Part shown: positions 1 through 9,151 of the stretch, in pieces
Layout of the letters: each line of letters opens with the position of its first letter
Numbering within the stretch: position 1 is the stretch's first letter
Origin: JBMDXB01 sp048594885
GTDB lineage: Bacteria > Acidobacteriota > Vicinamibacteria > Vicinamibacterales > 2-12-FULL-66-21
Length of the DNA: 64,000 nt
Direction: 5' to 3'
Assembly: GCA_048594885.1 (NCBI GenBank)
Contig: JBMDXB010000030.1
Coordinates: forward strand, 124,001-188,000
Translations under genes and position numbers: made by a program
Notes under the pieces: model-generated
The model's database searches: none
Told to the model about the DNA's origin: nothing
Seen by the model: only the letters and a program-made list of their open reading frames with translations

Positions 1-2
1 AC

Positions 3-1571
3 CACGGCATGGGCGTGACGTTCGACGGCGGTCGCAACTGGCTCAGCCCTGACAACAAGCCGGTGGCGCAGTTCTACGCGATCGGCTACGACATGGAGCG
101 GCCGTACAACGTCTACGGCGGCATGCAGGACAACGGCTCGAGCCGCGGGCCGAGCACGATGAAGGCCGCCGGCTCCGCCGATGAGCCACCCTCGATTCCC
201 TTCGAGGCGTGGTATCGCGTCGGCGGCGGCGACGGCTTCTACAACGTCGTCGATCCGACGGATTCGCGATGGCTCTACAACGAGAGCCAGTTCGGCAACA
301 TCCAGCGCATGGACCAGAAGACCGGCCAGGGCCGCCCGATCCGCTACGCACGGCCGCAAGGGAAGGATCCGCTTCGCTGGAACTGGTCGTCGCCGATCCT
401 CATCTCGCCGCACAACCCGGAGGTCGTCTACCACGCGGCAAACGTGCTGGTGCGCTCGAGCAATCGCGGCGACACGTGGACGGAGATCAGTCCCGACCTC
501 ACCAAGAACCTGCCGGAGCGCCGCGGCGGCACCGGCAACATCCAGTACGCGACGATCACGACGATCGACGAGTCGCCGGTCATCGCCGGCGTCATCTGGG
601 CTGGCACGGACGATGGCAACGTGCAGGTGACGCGCGACGGCGGCAAGACGTGGACGAACGTCACGGACAAGATCTCCGGTCATCCCGGCTACTGGGTGAG
701 CCGCGTGATTGCGTCGCATCACGATGCCGCGTCGGCCTACGTGACCGTCACCGGCTACCGGCACGACGACTTCAAGCCATTCGTCTGGAGGACGACAGAT
801 TACGGGGCGACGTGGGCGTCGATTGCCGGCAACCTGCCGAACGAGCCGATCAACGTGATCCGTGAGGATCGCCGGAACCCGAGCCTGCTGTTCGCCGGCA
901 CCGACTTCGGCGTGTACGCGTCGCTCGACGGCGGCAAGACGTGGCAGCGGATGAAGAACGGGATCACGACAAATCCCGTCCACGATCTGCACATCCACCC
1001 GCGTGAGCACGAACTGATCGTCGGCACGCACGGCCGCGGCATCTACATCGCCGACATCTCAGGACTGCAGGTGCTGACGCCGGCCGTCCTGACGTCCGAC
1101 GCGCACCTGGCGCCGATCGTCCCGACCGTCCAGTACGTCACCGGCCTGCGTCCGTTCGTCGCGTCGCTCAACTACGACGGCCAGAGCCGGCTGCCCGGCG
1201 TGCACATCAACTACTACATGAAGTCGCCGGCGGCCGGCGGCGTCACGGTGCGCGTCTACGACGGTGCGCGGTTGATCGCCGAACTGCCGAAGGCGCCGGG
1301 CAACGCCGGTCTCAACACCGTCCGCTGGACGATGCAGTCGTCGAGGGCGATGACGGAGGCGGAGCAGGCTGCCGGCCGCGGCGGACGCGGCCGCGGCGGG
1401 TTTGGCGGGTTCGGCGGCCGCGGCGGCGGCACGCCCCCGGCGTCGCCGCCATTCCCCGCGCAGGAGCAGGGCCGGGTGTTGACGACGGTCGCTCCCGGCG
1501 AGTACCGCGTCGTGCTGAGCGTGGGTGGAAAGGAGTACTCCCAGACAGCGCTCGTCATCGCCGAGCGCTAG
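3..1571 (+). CDS. Sortilin/BNR-repeat beta-propeller protein, C-terminal part
   Basis: The reading frame is open from base 3 and enters from upstream, so only about 522 C-terminal residues are present. It carries repeated Asp-box (BNR) motifs of the form S/T/D-x-G-x-T-W, for example DGGRNW, NRGDTW, DGGKTW (twice) and DYGATW, which build a sortilin/VPS10-like or photosystem-stability-factor-like beta-propeller. After the propeller comes a beta-rich region (about residues 400-450 of the visible part), then a Gly/Arg-rich stretch around 455-475 and a short C-terminal domain. Such proteins are abundant in acidobacteria as large secreted or periplasmic proteins of unknown substrate. The stop codon is followed directly by a tandem repeat. 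Function beyond the fold is not known. Confidence 0.85.
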   Translation, partial: HGMGVTFDGGRNWLSPDNKPVAQFYAIGYDMERPYNVYGGMQDNGSSRGPSTMKAAGSADEPPSIPFEAWYRVGGGDGFYNVVDPTDSRWLYNESQFGNIQRMDQKTGQGRPIRYARPQGKDPLRWNWSSPILISPHNPEVVYHAANVLVRSSNRGDTWTEISPDLTKNLPERRGGTGNIQYATITTIDESPVIAGVIWAGTDDGNVQVTRDGGKTWTNVTDKISGHPGYWVSRVIASHHDAASAYVTVTGYRHDDFKPFVWRTTDYGATWASIAGNLPNEPINVIREDRRNPSLLFAGTDFGVYASLDGGKTWQRMKNGITTNPVHDLHIHPREHELIVGTHGRGIYIADISGLQVLTPAVLTSDAHLAPIVPTVQYVTGLRPFVASLNYDGQSRLPGVHINYYMKSPAAGGVTVRVYDGARLIAELPKAPGNAGLNTVRWTMQSSRAMTEAEQAAGRGGRGRGGFGGFGGRGGGTPPASPPFPAQEQGRVLTTVAPGEYRVVLSVGGKEYSQTALVIAER

Positions 1572-1572
1572 G

Positions 1573-1664
1573 TCAATGCTGAATGCTCAATGCTGAATGC
1601 TGAATGAACTTGCGATCAGCGATCAGCGATCGGCAATCGGCGATCAGCGATCAGCGATCAGCAG
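1573..1664. repeat. Two abutting heptamer tandem repeats
   Basis: Bases 1573-1607 are imperfect copies of the heptamer TGCTGAA. Bases 1613-1664 are seven or so copies of GATCAGC with variants GATCGGC and AATCGGC. The second block encodes the last residues (LLIADR) and the stop of the minus-strand glycosidase gene. The two blocks have unrelated units but the same period. Confidence 0.85.
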
Positions 1665-2819
1665 CGAATCGCTGACTCTGCGCGGTCCCGTCGCATCCGA
1701 CGGGCTGTTCACCACTCGTCCGCTCACCCACATCGTTGACGATCCGCCACCGTCGAGATTGAGGGCGTTCGTCAGGCCTAATCGGCGCGCGAGCTCGCGG
1801 AGTTCGACGAGCGTCATGCCGGAGCTCAGTTGCGGCTGACGGCCGTCGACGACGACCAGCCAGATGATCCCGTCGGCGGTCGTGCCGATCATCGTGCGCG
1901 GGTGGCGTGACTCGGCAAAGCCGGCACTGAAGCGCTCCACCTTCCAGTCGTCAACGTAACGCCCGCTGCGCGCCAGCAGGCCGGCGCCGCCGATGATGTC
2001 GGACGCAGCCGCCCACTCCGCCGCAGGCGTCGCTTCCGGCACGTACTGCGTCTCGATGCGGACGGTGGTGCCAGGTCGCAGCCGATTCAGCACCGGCGGC
2101 GGCCGTGCGCCGCCGTACGAGAGGACGAATCCCTGACGTGGAATCGGCGTCTTCCCGTCGCGACGGGGAGAGCCGGCAACACGCAGCGGTGGGCCGTCGA
2201 GCACCCACTCGGTGCCGCCTGCGGCAGTGTCGGTATGCGCGTGGTAGGCGGGCGTGAACAGCATCAACGCGCCGAGCCGGCGCGTGGTGTCGATCCCGTC
2301 GATGCGCACGCGCGTCGCCCGACGAAGCGCACGATGGACGGCGAGGCTGGCCGACGCGCTGACGCGATCGAAGATGAGCCGCAGCCCGCTTCCGTGCCGG
2401 ACGATGCCGACCGCGCCGCGCGGACGATCGGTCTCGCTGATCAGCCGTCCGCCAAACGTATAGATGCCGGCCGGATCGCCATTGGGACGGAAGAAGCCGG
2501 CGTTGACGGCAGCGATCGCGTCATGCCGGGCGGCTGTGTCGCCGACGGTCTCGGTACCGACCACTTCGTCGTTCGCGAGCGCCGCGCGCAGATCGGCGCG
2601 CGCCGGATCGACGCGGAGCAGCCAGACCGACAGCGACCCGGCAGGGTCGATCAGCGAAGCGTCGGTCGTGTGATACAGCGAAACGCCGGGCGCGACGTCC
2701 CGCGGCGACCCGAGGTCGAGCGTCTGGCCGTGCAGAACCGCCAGCGCGCAGGCAACGACCAGCGCGCACCAGCGCCGTCGTTCACCTCTATTCAGCACCA
2801 CACATTCAGCGTTCGGCAT
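1644..2819 (-). CDS. Phosphodiester glycosidase family protein (NAGPA domain), secreted
   Basis: A protein of up to 391 residues with the NAGPA/DUF2233 signature: VNAGFF in the N-terminal half, and near the C-terminus ALNLDGGGSSTMW followed by a short V-x-N-x-P segment. The family is related to the enzyme that uncovers mannose 6-phosphate, and bacterial members are thought to cleave sugar phosphodiesters in the envelope. A hydrophobic stretch (VVACALAVLHG) after a basic RGERRR segment looks like a signal peptide. The start is uncertain: the ATG at 2819 lies inside a tandem repeat and has no ribosome site, so a later GTG is possible. The C-terminus also runs into a tandem repeat. The substrate cannot be inferred. 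Confidence 0.8.
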   Translation of the reverse strand: MPNAECVVLNRGERRRWCALVVACALAVLHGQTLDLGSPRDVAPGVSLYHTTDASLIDPAGSLSVWLLRVDPARADLRAALANDEVVGTETVGDTAARHDAIAAVNAGFFRPNGDPAGIYTFGGRLISETDRPRGAVGIVRHGSGLRLIFDRVSASASLAVHRALRRATRVRIDGIDTTRRLGALMLFTPAYHAHTDTAAGGTEWVLDGPPLRVAGSPRRDGKTPIPRQGFVLSYGGARPPPVLNRLRPGTTVRIETQYVPEATPAAEWAAASDIIGGAGLLARSGRYVDDWKVERFSAGFAESRHPRTMIGTTADGIIWLVVVDGRQPQLSSGMTLVELRELARRLGLTNALNLDGGGSSTMWVSGRVVNSPSDATGPRRVSDSLLIADR

Positions 2820-2836
2820 TCAGCATTCAGCATTGA
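2790..2836. repeat. TGCTGAA-type heptamer repeat
   Basis: Imperfect copies of the unit read on the minus strand as TGCTGAA, with TGCCGAA and CGCTGAA variants. The repeat covers the likely start of the glycosidase gene and supplies the last two codons and the TGA stop of the upstream ABC exporter (ending ...RQC). The same unit occurs near 1573 and 15095. Confidence 0.85.
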
Positions 2837-4716
2837 CGAACTTCCGTGAAATCCTCCCCGGGATTGATGAACCGATCTGCTTCGAAGCGGTACTGCTTGT
2901 CGTAGAGCGTGCGGTAGCGGCCGCCCATCGCCAGGAGCTCGGCGTGCGTGCCGCGCTCGACGATCCTCCCCTCCTCCATCACGAGAATCTGATCGGCACT
3001 GCGAATCGTCGAGAGCCGGTGCGCGATGACGAACGTCGTCCGGCCCCGGCGCAGCGATCGCAGGCCGTCCTGGATGAGCGCCTCGCTCTCGCTGTCGAGC
3101 GAGGAGGTCGCCTCGTCGAGGACGAGAATGCGCGGGTCGGCGAGGATCGCGCGCGCGATCGCCACGCGCTGCCGCTGCCCGCCGGACAGCTTCACACCCC
3201 GCTCGCCGACGACGGTGTCGTAGTGCTTCTCGAACTTGTCGATGAACTCGTCAGCGTGCGCGATGCGGCTCACCTCGCGCACGTCGTCCAGCGTCGCGTC
3301 GGTACGCGAGTAGCGACTGTTCTCGAGGATCGTGCCGTCGAACAGGAAGTTGTCCTGCATGACGACCCCGAGCTGCGATCGGTAATCGCGCAGGCGAACG
3401 CTCGAGAGATCCCTGCCATCGACGAGGATGCGGCCGCCGAGCGGGCGGTTGAACGCGAGCACGAGGCTGATGAGCGTGCTCTTGCCGCTGCCGCTGGAGC
3501 CGACGAGCGCCGTCGTCGTGCCGGCGGCCGCGCGGAAACTGACGTCCTTCAACACCAGGACGCCCGGGTCGTATTCGAAGCTGACCTGGTCGAAGACCAC
3601 CTCGCCGTCGATCGGCCCGAGAGCCGCCTTGCTGCTGTCTTCGTCGTCCTCGGTCCGCTTCTCCATCAGCTCGTGGATGCGATCGAGGCCGGCGAACGCC
3701 ACCGTGATCTCGCTGCCGATCTGCGCAATCTGCATCACGGGCATGGCCATCAAGCCGGTGAACAGAATATAGGTGATGAAGTCGCCAATCGTCATGTGGC
3801 CGGCGAGAATCGCGCGGCCGCCGATGACGATCATCACGACGCCGATCACGCCGATCACGACCGAGGCGAACGCGTGAATGCCGGAGATCGCGGTGATGCT
3901 CCTGGCGACGTTGCGAAACAGCCGGTGGACGCCGACGGTGAAGACGAGATCCTCCCGCTTCTCGGCGGTGTACGTCTTGACGATGCGGATGCCGCCCATC
4001 GTTTCGGTGAGGCGGCCGCTCGTCTCGGCGTACAGCTTGCTGCGCTCGCGGAAGATCGGGCGAATGGTCCGGAAGGCGTACCACATCGTCGCGCCAAACG
4101 CGCCGAGCACGACGATCGTGGCCAACGTCAGCCACCAGCTCAGATACAGCAGGTACAGCACGGCGACCGCCGCCGTGAACAGGCTGCCCAGGAGCTGTAC
4201 GAGTCCGGTGCCGACCAGATTGCGGATGCCCTCGGCATCGTTCATCACGCGCGAGACGACGACGCCCGACGGTGTGGAATCGAAGTAGCGCACGGGCAAC
4301 CGCGCGACGTGTTCTTCGACGCGGCGTCGCATGTCGGTGATGGCCCGCTGACCGGCGACTCCCAGAATTTGCGACAGCGCGAACGAGGTGCCGGCCTGAA
4401 CGACCGTGGCGGCGCCCACGGCGAGCGCCAGCGGCTGCAGCATCTCGGCGCGCCCGCGTCCGATCACGTCGTCGATGAGGAATTTCGAGCTCGCCGGAAG
4501 CACGAGGCCGCTCAAGCGGTTGATGAGCATCACGACGAGCCCGAAGGCGATGCGGCCGCGGCGCTCGGCCACGAGCCTCCGCGTCTCGGCCCAGGCCGCC
4601 TTGGTGAGGCGCTGTTTCTTCGTCTTGTCAGGCGTGGTGCCGCCGAGGCCGGCGGCGTCGGCGAGGACCGCGGGGGACGGCGAGCGGCTTCCGCGTGCCG
4701 GCGGCTTCCGGTCCAT
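2827..4716 (-). CDS. MsbA-like ABC exporter, fused permease and ATPase
   Basis: A 629-residue half-transporter. The N-terminal half has six hydrophobic segments of the type I exporter fold. The C-terminal ATPase has Walker A GSSGSGKST, the Q-loop (MQDNFLFDGTI), signature LSGGQRQR, Walker B ILVLDEATSSLD and the switch histidine in IAHRLS. It is an inner-membrane exporter, by family most like MsbA (lipid A core flipping) or multidrug exporters. The start at 4716 was chosen because its ATG shares one base with the TAA stop of the upstream HAD gene (TAATG), a typical coupled arrangement; a longer frame upstream would run into that gene. The last codons lie in a tandem repeat. The substrate is not visible. 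Confidence 0.9.
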   Translation of the reverse strand: MDRKPPARGSRSPSPAVLADAAGLGGTTPDKTKKQRLTKAAWAETRRLVAERRGRIAFGLVVMLINRLSGLVLPASSKFLIDDVIGRGRAEMLQPLALAVGAATVVQAGTSFALSQILGVAGQRAITDMRRRVEEHVARLPVRYFDSTPSGVVVSRVMNDAEGIRNLVGTGLVQLLGSLFTAAVAVLYLLYLSWWLTLATIVVLGAFGATMWYAFRTIRPIFRERSKLYAETSGRLTETMGGIRIVKTYTAEKREDLVFTVGVHRLFRNVARSITAISGIHAFASVVIGVIGVVMIVIGGRAILAGHMTIGDFITYILFTGLMAMPVMQIAQIGSEITVAFAGLDRIHELMEKRTEDDEDSSKAALGPIDGEVVFDQVSFEYDPGVLVLKDVSFRAAAGTTTALVGSSGSGKSTLISLVLAFNRPLGGRILVDGRDLSSVRLRDYRSQLGVVMQDNFLFDGTILENSRYSRTDATLDDVREVSRIAHADEFIDKFEKHYDTVVGERGVKLSGGQRQRVAIARAILADPRILVLDEATSSLDSESEALIQDGLRSLRRGRTTFVIAHRLSTIRSADQILVMEEGRIVERGTHAELLAMGGRYRTLYDKQYRFEADRFINPGEDFTEVRQC

Positions 4717-5543
4717 TACGACGCCCTCGCCAGCACGAACATCTCGACGGCTCGGGCGAGGCCGCACTCGTCATTGCTCGCCGTGACGCACCAGCCACGG
4801 CCCTTGAGATCCGCGCAGGCGTTCCCCATCACGACGGCGGTGCCGGCGAATTCGAGCATTTCGACGTCGTTGTGGTTGTCGCCGATGGCCATCACCTCGT
4901 CACGGCGCCATCCGCGCTTCGCGGCCCACTCGCCAAGCGACGCGCCCTTGGAGCAGCCGGCCCGCAGGATGTCGACGAGCGAGAAATCGCGATCGAGATA
5001 CTCGGTCAGCGCCACGCTGTAGCCATCGCCGCCACGCAGCGACTCGAACACGGCGCGCATCTCGTCGCAGCCGCCGCTGAACATCAACTGCACCGGGTCC
5101 TCCGTGAGGCACGCCTCGAGCGGCGACACCGCGCCGAGATACGGACGATTGGCGGCAAAGAAGCGGCCGTGGCGAGGGTGATCCCAGTCGATGGTCTCGA
5201 AGATGACCTGTTCCGGGCCCGAGCGGTCGAACGTCACCGCGGCGCCGTCGCGATACGGCACGCGAGCGAGGAGATCCCGGGCGATCTCGCGCGGCAGCAC
5301 GTGCCGGGCGAGCGTCGTCCCGTCGCGCTGCTTGACGACAGCGCCGTTGCTGAGGATGAGCGTCAGTGCCCCTTCGAGCGGCTCGAACACTTCGCGCGCG
5401 AACTCGTAGCGGCGGCCGGTCGCGAGGACGATCTCGACGCCGGCCGCGCCCGCTTCGGCGATCGCGCGAGCGTTAGCCGCGGGCAACTGACCGCGGCTGT
5501 CCAGGAGAGTTCCGTCGATGTCGATGGCGAGGAGCCGAATCAT
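4716..5543 (-). CDS. HAD-superfamily hydrolase, Cof type
   Basis: A 275-residue protein. Motif I is AIDIDGTLLD at residues 6-15, motif II is the Ser in LILSNGA, and motif IV is GDNHNDVEM near the C-terminus; the large cap between them is of the Cof/IIB type. Members are broad-specificity Mg2+-dependent phosphatases for sugar phosphates or nucleotides in the cytoplasm. The start MIRLLAIDID was preferred over an upstream in-frame ATG at 5597, because motif I then sits at the usual distance from the N-terminus. The gene is coupled to the downstream ABC exporter by a one-base overlap. The true substrate is unknown. Confidence 0.88.
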   Translation of the reverse strand: MIRLLAIDIDGTLLDSRGQLPAANARAIAEAGAAGVEIVLATGRRYEFAREVFEPLEGALTLILSNGAVVKQRDGTTLARHVLPREIARDLLARVPYRDGAAVTFDRSGPEQVIFETIDWDHPRHGRFFAANRPYLGAVSPLEACLTEDPVQLMFSGGCDEMRAVFESLRGGDGYSVALTEYLDRDFSLVDILRAGCSKGASLGEWAAKRGWRRDEVMAIGDNHNDVEMLEFAGTAVVMGNACADLKGRGWCVTASNDECGLARAVEMFVLARAS

Positions 5544-5667
5544 TGTCGGGAGCTGGGGGATGCCAGAGGGCCGGGGGGCCGGGGGTTCGGATCGCAAATG
5601 TCAGCAAAACCGAGCACGTCAGACCCAGTACTTTCCGACGAGTGTACTCGACAGAGCGGCACCGCAC

Positions 5668-5706
5668 AAAAACACAGAAGGCGGACCGCTACCGCAGCCC
5701 GCCTTC
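5668..5706 (-). terminator. Intrinsic terminator of the TonB-dependent receptor gene
   Basis: On the minus strand an 8-bp stem (GAAGGCGG with CCGCCTTC, 14-base loop) is followed at once by TGTGTTTTTGTG, the classical rho-independent form. It lies 40 bases past the receptor stop codon at 5746. Confidence 0.75.
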
Positions 5707-5710
5707 TCGT

Positions 5711-5746
5711 CGCTCGCCGGCTCCCCGGCTCCCCGGCTCGCCGGCT
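5711..5746. repeat. Octamer tandem repeat CCGGCTCC
   Basis: About four imperfect copies of CCGGCTCC directly after the stop codon of the TonB-dependent receptor, between it and its terminator. Of the same general kind as the heptamer repeats elsewhere in the window. Confidence 0.7.
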
Positions 5747-7911
5747 TAGAACTGCACCCTGAATTCCCCAACGAACTGCCGCTTGAGAATGTCGCCGAAC
5801 ACGTGCTGCTGCACGTGCGCGTTGCCGACGTTCACGACCTTGAACGTGGCGGTCATCCGATCGCCGTTGAAGTGACTGCCGATACCGAGGTTCACCAGCG
5901 TGTACTTGTCAGTGCGGCCGCTGTACCGCGCATCGAGCACGTCCTGCCAGAACGCGCCGTCCGTGTGATTGACCGACAGGTTGCCGAACGCCTGCTTGTA
6001 CTTGACGGCGAAGCCGACGTTCGCGCGATGCGTCGGCGGCAGATTCAGCTCGGAGATGTCGAAGCCTTCCGGCTCGGGCTCTCCCTGCCACGAGTAGTTC
6101 GCGAAGACGTTGAACATCTCGTTGACGGCCGAGTCGACGCCGAGCTCGACGCCGCGCTGCGTGGTCTTGCCGAAGTTCATGTAGGTGAAACGGCCCGGGA
6201 AGCCGGCGCCCTGCGTCGCCAGCGCGATCGCCAGCGGCGGCAGCGGCCATCCCGGCGGCGGGTTCAGGTGCGTCCAGCGGCCGGTCCGATCTTCCGTGAA
6301 CAGGATGTCGTCCTTGGTCTTGTTCAGGTACCACGCCAACGTCAGGACGGTGCGTCCGCCGACGACGCCCGTGTAACTGGTCTCGAACGCGTCAACCGTC
6401 GTCTCGTCCAGGTTCTCGTTGCCGACCGAGCGGATCGGCAGCGGATAGACCCGGCCCGCCAGAAGCGGGCTGAAGAGACCCAGGTTGATCGGTTCGGCGA
6501 GCGTCACGTCCAGCCAGTTATTGATGACCGACGGCGACCGGTAGGCGCGGTTGTACGAGATGCGGAACGTGTGGTCCTGCTGCGGCTTGATCATGAACGT
6601 CGTGCGCGGCGAGAACACGAAGCTGTCGATGTAATCGAAGCGATCGACGCGCCCGCCGACGACCCAGCGGAACATCTCGTTCAGGAAGATCTCGTCCTGC
6701 GCGAAGACGCCGAACTCGGTGCGGTTGTCGGCCTTCGGCGCGAGCGACAGGTCGAACCGGTTGAACCGGAGGTTCCCACCGTAGCTGATCACGTGCCGCG
6801 TGGCGACGGTGTTGACGTTCGCGAGGTCGAAGTCGAAGGTCTTGGTGCCGAACGCGAACGTGATCGGGCTACCGCTGACGTCGCGGGTCAGCAGGTTGGC
6901 GGCGTCGCCGTCGAGGATGTTGGTGAAGAACCCCGCGCGCAGTCCGCGCTGTGTGTAATTCACCTTGGCGTAGCTCATCGTCGAGCCGCCCTTGATGTCG
7001 AACGGCCCGATGCCCGAGTGCATGATGCCCTCGGTGCCCGAGACGCCGCCGGCGAAGCTCAACGTGCGGCCGTCGGCGTAGTCGTAATCGACGCGCGCGT
7101 CGAACTTCGGCTGCATGGTCCCTTCGTTGGCGTAACCCGGATACGGCGTGCCGGCGCCTGGCGAACCCGGAATGATGCCCGTCGGCCGCGGCAGCGCGTC
7201 CTGGCGGTAGGCGCCCGCCGAGATCTTGTAGGCCCAGCGATCGTTGACGGCCTGTGCGTGCGTCCCGCTGACGTACCACAGCGCGCCGTTGTCCCCTTCG
7301 GCGGATCGGACGGTGCGATCGAACGTGCCGACGCCGAACGTCGCGCTCGAGCCGGCGATCTCACGCGGCGTCTTCGTGATCACGTTGACGACGCCGTAGA
7401 CGGCGTTGGCGCCCCAGACGGCGGAGGCGGGACCGCGGATGACCTCAATCTGCTTGATCTCGTTGAAGTTCACCGGCAGGAAGTCCCACATCACGAAGCC
7501 GAAGAAGTCCTGATACATGCTGCGGCCGTCGAGCATCGCGAGCTGCCCGGTCGCCAGCGTGCCGGTCGCGCCGCGGCTCGTGACGTTGATGTCGCGCGCG
7601 GAGACCTGCGTGATGTTGATGCCGGGGATCGTTCGCAGCAGGTCCGCGAAGTTCTGTGTCGAGGCCATCTCGACGATCGGGCCGGTGATCACCGACATCG
7701 TCGCCGGCGCGTTGACGAGCTTCTGCTCGGTCTTCGAGGCGCTGACGACCACGGTCTCTTCGTATTTCTGCGGCTCGTCCGGTTTCTGCTCGGGCTTCTG
7801 CGGCGGCTTCTGCTGGTCCTTGGCGTCCGGCTGCTGGGCGGAGACGGCCGCCGGGACCGCGACCATGGCGGCCAGGGCGATCGCTGCGACGACACGGGAC
7901 ACAAAGCTCAT
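5746..7911 (-). CDS. TonB-dependent outer-membrane receptor
   Basis: A 721-residue protein. The signal peptide (MSFVSRVVAAIALAAM, cleaved after AVSAQ) is followed by a low-complexity PQKPEQKPDEPQK linker and a TonB-box-like ETVVVSASK. A plug domain follows (about residues 60-180; LRTIPGINI, LDGRSMYQDF, IEVIRGPASAVWGANAVYGV), then a 22-strand-type barrel ending in aromatic FRVQF as outer-membrane proteins do. The start at 7911 has a good AGGAG site six bases upstream; in-frame codons further upstream would lack the signal peptide at the N-terminus. It imports a ligand energised by TonB-ExbBD, and such an operon lies at 16.3-18.4 kb. The ligand (siderophore, vitamin or sugar) cannot be told. 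Confidence 0.92.
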   Translation of the reverse strand: MSFVSRVVAAIALAAMVAVPAAVSAQQPDAKDQQKPPQKPEQKPDEPQKYEETVVVSASKTEQKLVNAPATMSVITGPIVEMASTQNFADLLRTIPGINITQVSARDINVTSRGATGTLATGQLAMLDGRSMYQDFFGFVMWDFLPVNFNEIKQIEVIRGPASAVWGANAVYGVVNVITKTPREIAGSSATFGVGTFDRTVRSAEGDNGALWYVSGTHAQAVNDRWAYKISAGAYRQDALPRPTGIIPGSPGAGTPYPGYANEGTMQPKFDARVDYDYADGRTLSFAGGVSGTEGIMHSGIGPFDIKGGSTMSYAKVNYTQRGLRAGFFTNILDGDAANLLTRDVSGSPITFAFGTKTFDFDLANVNTVATRHVISYGGNLRFNRFDLSLAPKADNRTEFGVFAQDEIFLNEMFRWVVGGRVDRFDYIDSFVFSPRTTFMIKPQQDHTFRISYNRAYRSPSVINNWLDVTLAEPINLGLFSPLLAGRVYPLPIRSVGNENLDETTVDAFETSYTGVVGGRTVLTLAWYLNKTKDDILFTEDRTGRWTHLNPPPGWPLPPLAIALATQGAGFPGRFTYMNFGKTTQRGVELGVDSAVNEMFNVFANYSWQGEPEPEGFDISELNLPPTHRANVGFAVKYKQAFGNLSVNHTDGAFWQDVLDARYSGRTDKYTLVNLGIGSHFNGDRMTATFKVVNVGNAHVQQHVFGDILKRQFVGEFRVQF

Positions 7912-8006
7912 ACACTCTCCTCTTGGGGAACCGGCCGTGCGCGGCCGGGTCGAACGATCACGGGCGACGCAGACGCCGCGCTGGGGGCCTGAGGGATATA
8001 CCACAC

Positions 8007-8045
8007 AATCGGACGATTGGGGGATTGAGCGATTGGGTGATTGAA
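8007..8045. repeat. GATTGGG-type heptamer/octamer repeat
   Basis: Imperfect copies of GATTGGG with inserts (GATTGGG, GGATTGAG, GATTGGG, GATTGAA) in the 142-base gap between the divergent receptor and metallopeptidase genes. It ends nine bases before the metallopeptidase start. Confidence 0.65.
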
Positions 8046-8053
8046 TAAGCGGC

Positions 8054-9097
8054 ATGACGGACCGCCCCCCCAGCCGGCCCCTCCCGCCCGACGAATGGGC
8101 CTCCTGGCCCGACGAGAAGCTGCTGGACCTCCGGATCTGCGATCTCGGGGTGACGATCGAGGGCAGCGTGCTCGAAGGGCGGATCGCCGAAGTGATGCGC
8201 GAGCTCCAGGCCCGCGGGCTGGCGTTCGAGCCGCACTTCTGGCTGTCGGCCGAATGGTTCTCACCCGATGGTGTGCCGGGAGTCGCCATTCCGTTCTACC
8301 TCGCGCATCCCCGCCTCGAACGCCTCGAGCGGTCGCAGATGCTCGAAGTCGAAGGCGGCACGCCGGAATGGTGCATGAAGATCCTGCGGCACGAGGTAGG
8401 ACACGCCATCGACAACGCCTACAAGCTGCGGCTGCGCCGGCGCCGCCAGCAGATCTTCGGGCCGTCGTACATGCACTACCCCGAGTACTACACGCCGAAG
8501 CCGTACAGCAAAAGCTACGTGCTCCATCTCGATAGCTGGTACGCGCAGAGCCATCCGGACGAAGACTTCGCCGAGACCTTCGCCGTCTGGCTGACACCGG
8601 ATGCCGATTGGCGGGCCCGCTACGCGGACTGGCCGGCGCTGAAGAAGCTCGAATACCTGGACGCGCTCATGTCGGAGATCGCGGGCAAGCCGCCGCTGGT
8701 GCGGACGCACCGGCGGGTGGAGCCACTTAACGGCATCCGCAAGACGCTGCGCTCGCACTACCTGCGGAAACGGCGGCACTACGGCGTCGAGCACCCGCAC
8801 TTCTACGATCGCGACCTGCGCCGGCTGTTCTCCGATCGGCCGGAGCATGTCGCCAACATGAAGGCGGCGCGCTTCATCGCGCGCGTGCGCAAGGAAGTGC
8901 GCCGGATGGTCGCCGGATGGACGGGCGAGTACCAGTACACGATCGACCAGGTGATCGAGAACATGATGAAGCGGGCCGCCGAGATGAACCTCCGCCTGGC
9001 GGGCGCCGAAGAGCACACCAAGCTCGATTTCACGATCATGCTCACCGTGCAGACGATGAACTATCTGCACAGCGGCCGCCACCGCGTGGCGCTGTAG
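8054..9097 (+). CDS. Putative zinc metallopeptidase (HEVGH), cytoplasmic
   Basis: A 347-residue protein with no signal peptide. It has a gluzincin-like zinc motif, HEVGHAID around residue 114, and a downstream acidic motif DEDFAETFAVWL about 55 residues later whose Glu could be the third ligand. This pair resembles the putative zinc-binding peptidase families near SprT/Peptidase_Mx, but I am not sure of the exact family. The middle is rich in basic and aromatic residues and the C-terminal third is mostly helical by composition. It stands alone between the divergent receptor gene and the cytochrome genes. Its substrate is unknown. Confidence 0.7.
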   Translation: MTDRPPSRPLPPDEWASWPDEKLLDLRICDLGVTIEGSVLEGRIAEVMRELQARGLAFEPHFWLSAEWFSPDGVPGVAIPFYLAHPRLERLERSQMLEVEGGTPEWCMKILRHEVGHAIDNAYKLRLRRRRQQIFGPSYMHYPEYYTPKPYSKSYVLHLDSWYAQSHPDEDFAETFAVWLTPDADWRARYADWPALKKLEYLDALMSEIAGKPPLVRTHRRVEPLNGIRKTLRSHYLRKRRHYGVEHPHFYDRDLRRLFSDRPEHVANMKAARFIARVRKEVRRMVAGWTGEYQYTIDQVIENMMKRAAEMNLRLAGAEEHTKLDFTIMLTVQTMNYLHSGRHRVAL

Positions 9098-9151
9098 TCC
9101 GAGTCGTCCCAGAAAGAGGTGCTACAATCGGACGCCCCCGAGGAAGGCGTC

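Noticed and set aside
2833..5022. A 729-codon plus-strand frame opposite the ABC exporter
   Set aside because: Antisense shadow of a complete ABC exporter and HAD gene; no motif and an amino-acid bias typical of the complementary strand.
5518..7992. An 824-codon plus-strand frame opposite the TonB-dependent receptor
   Set aside because: Antisense shadow; the minus strand has a signal peptide, plug and barrel with a good ribosome site and a terminator.
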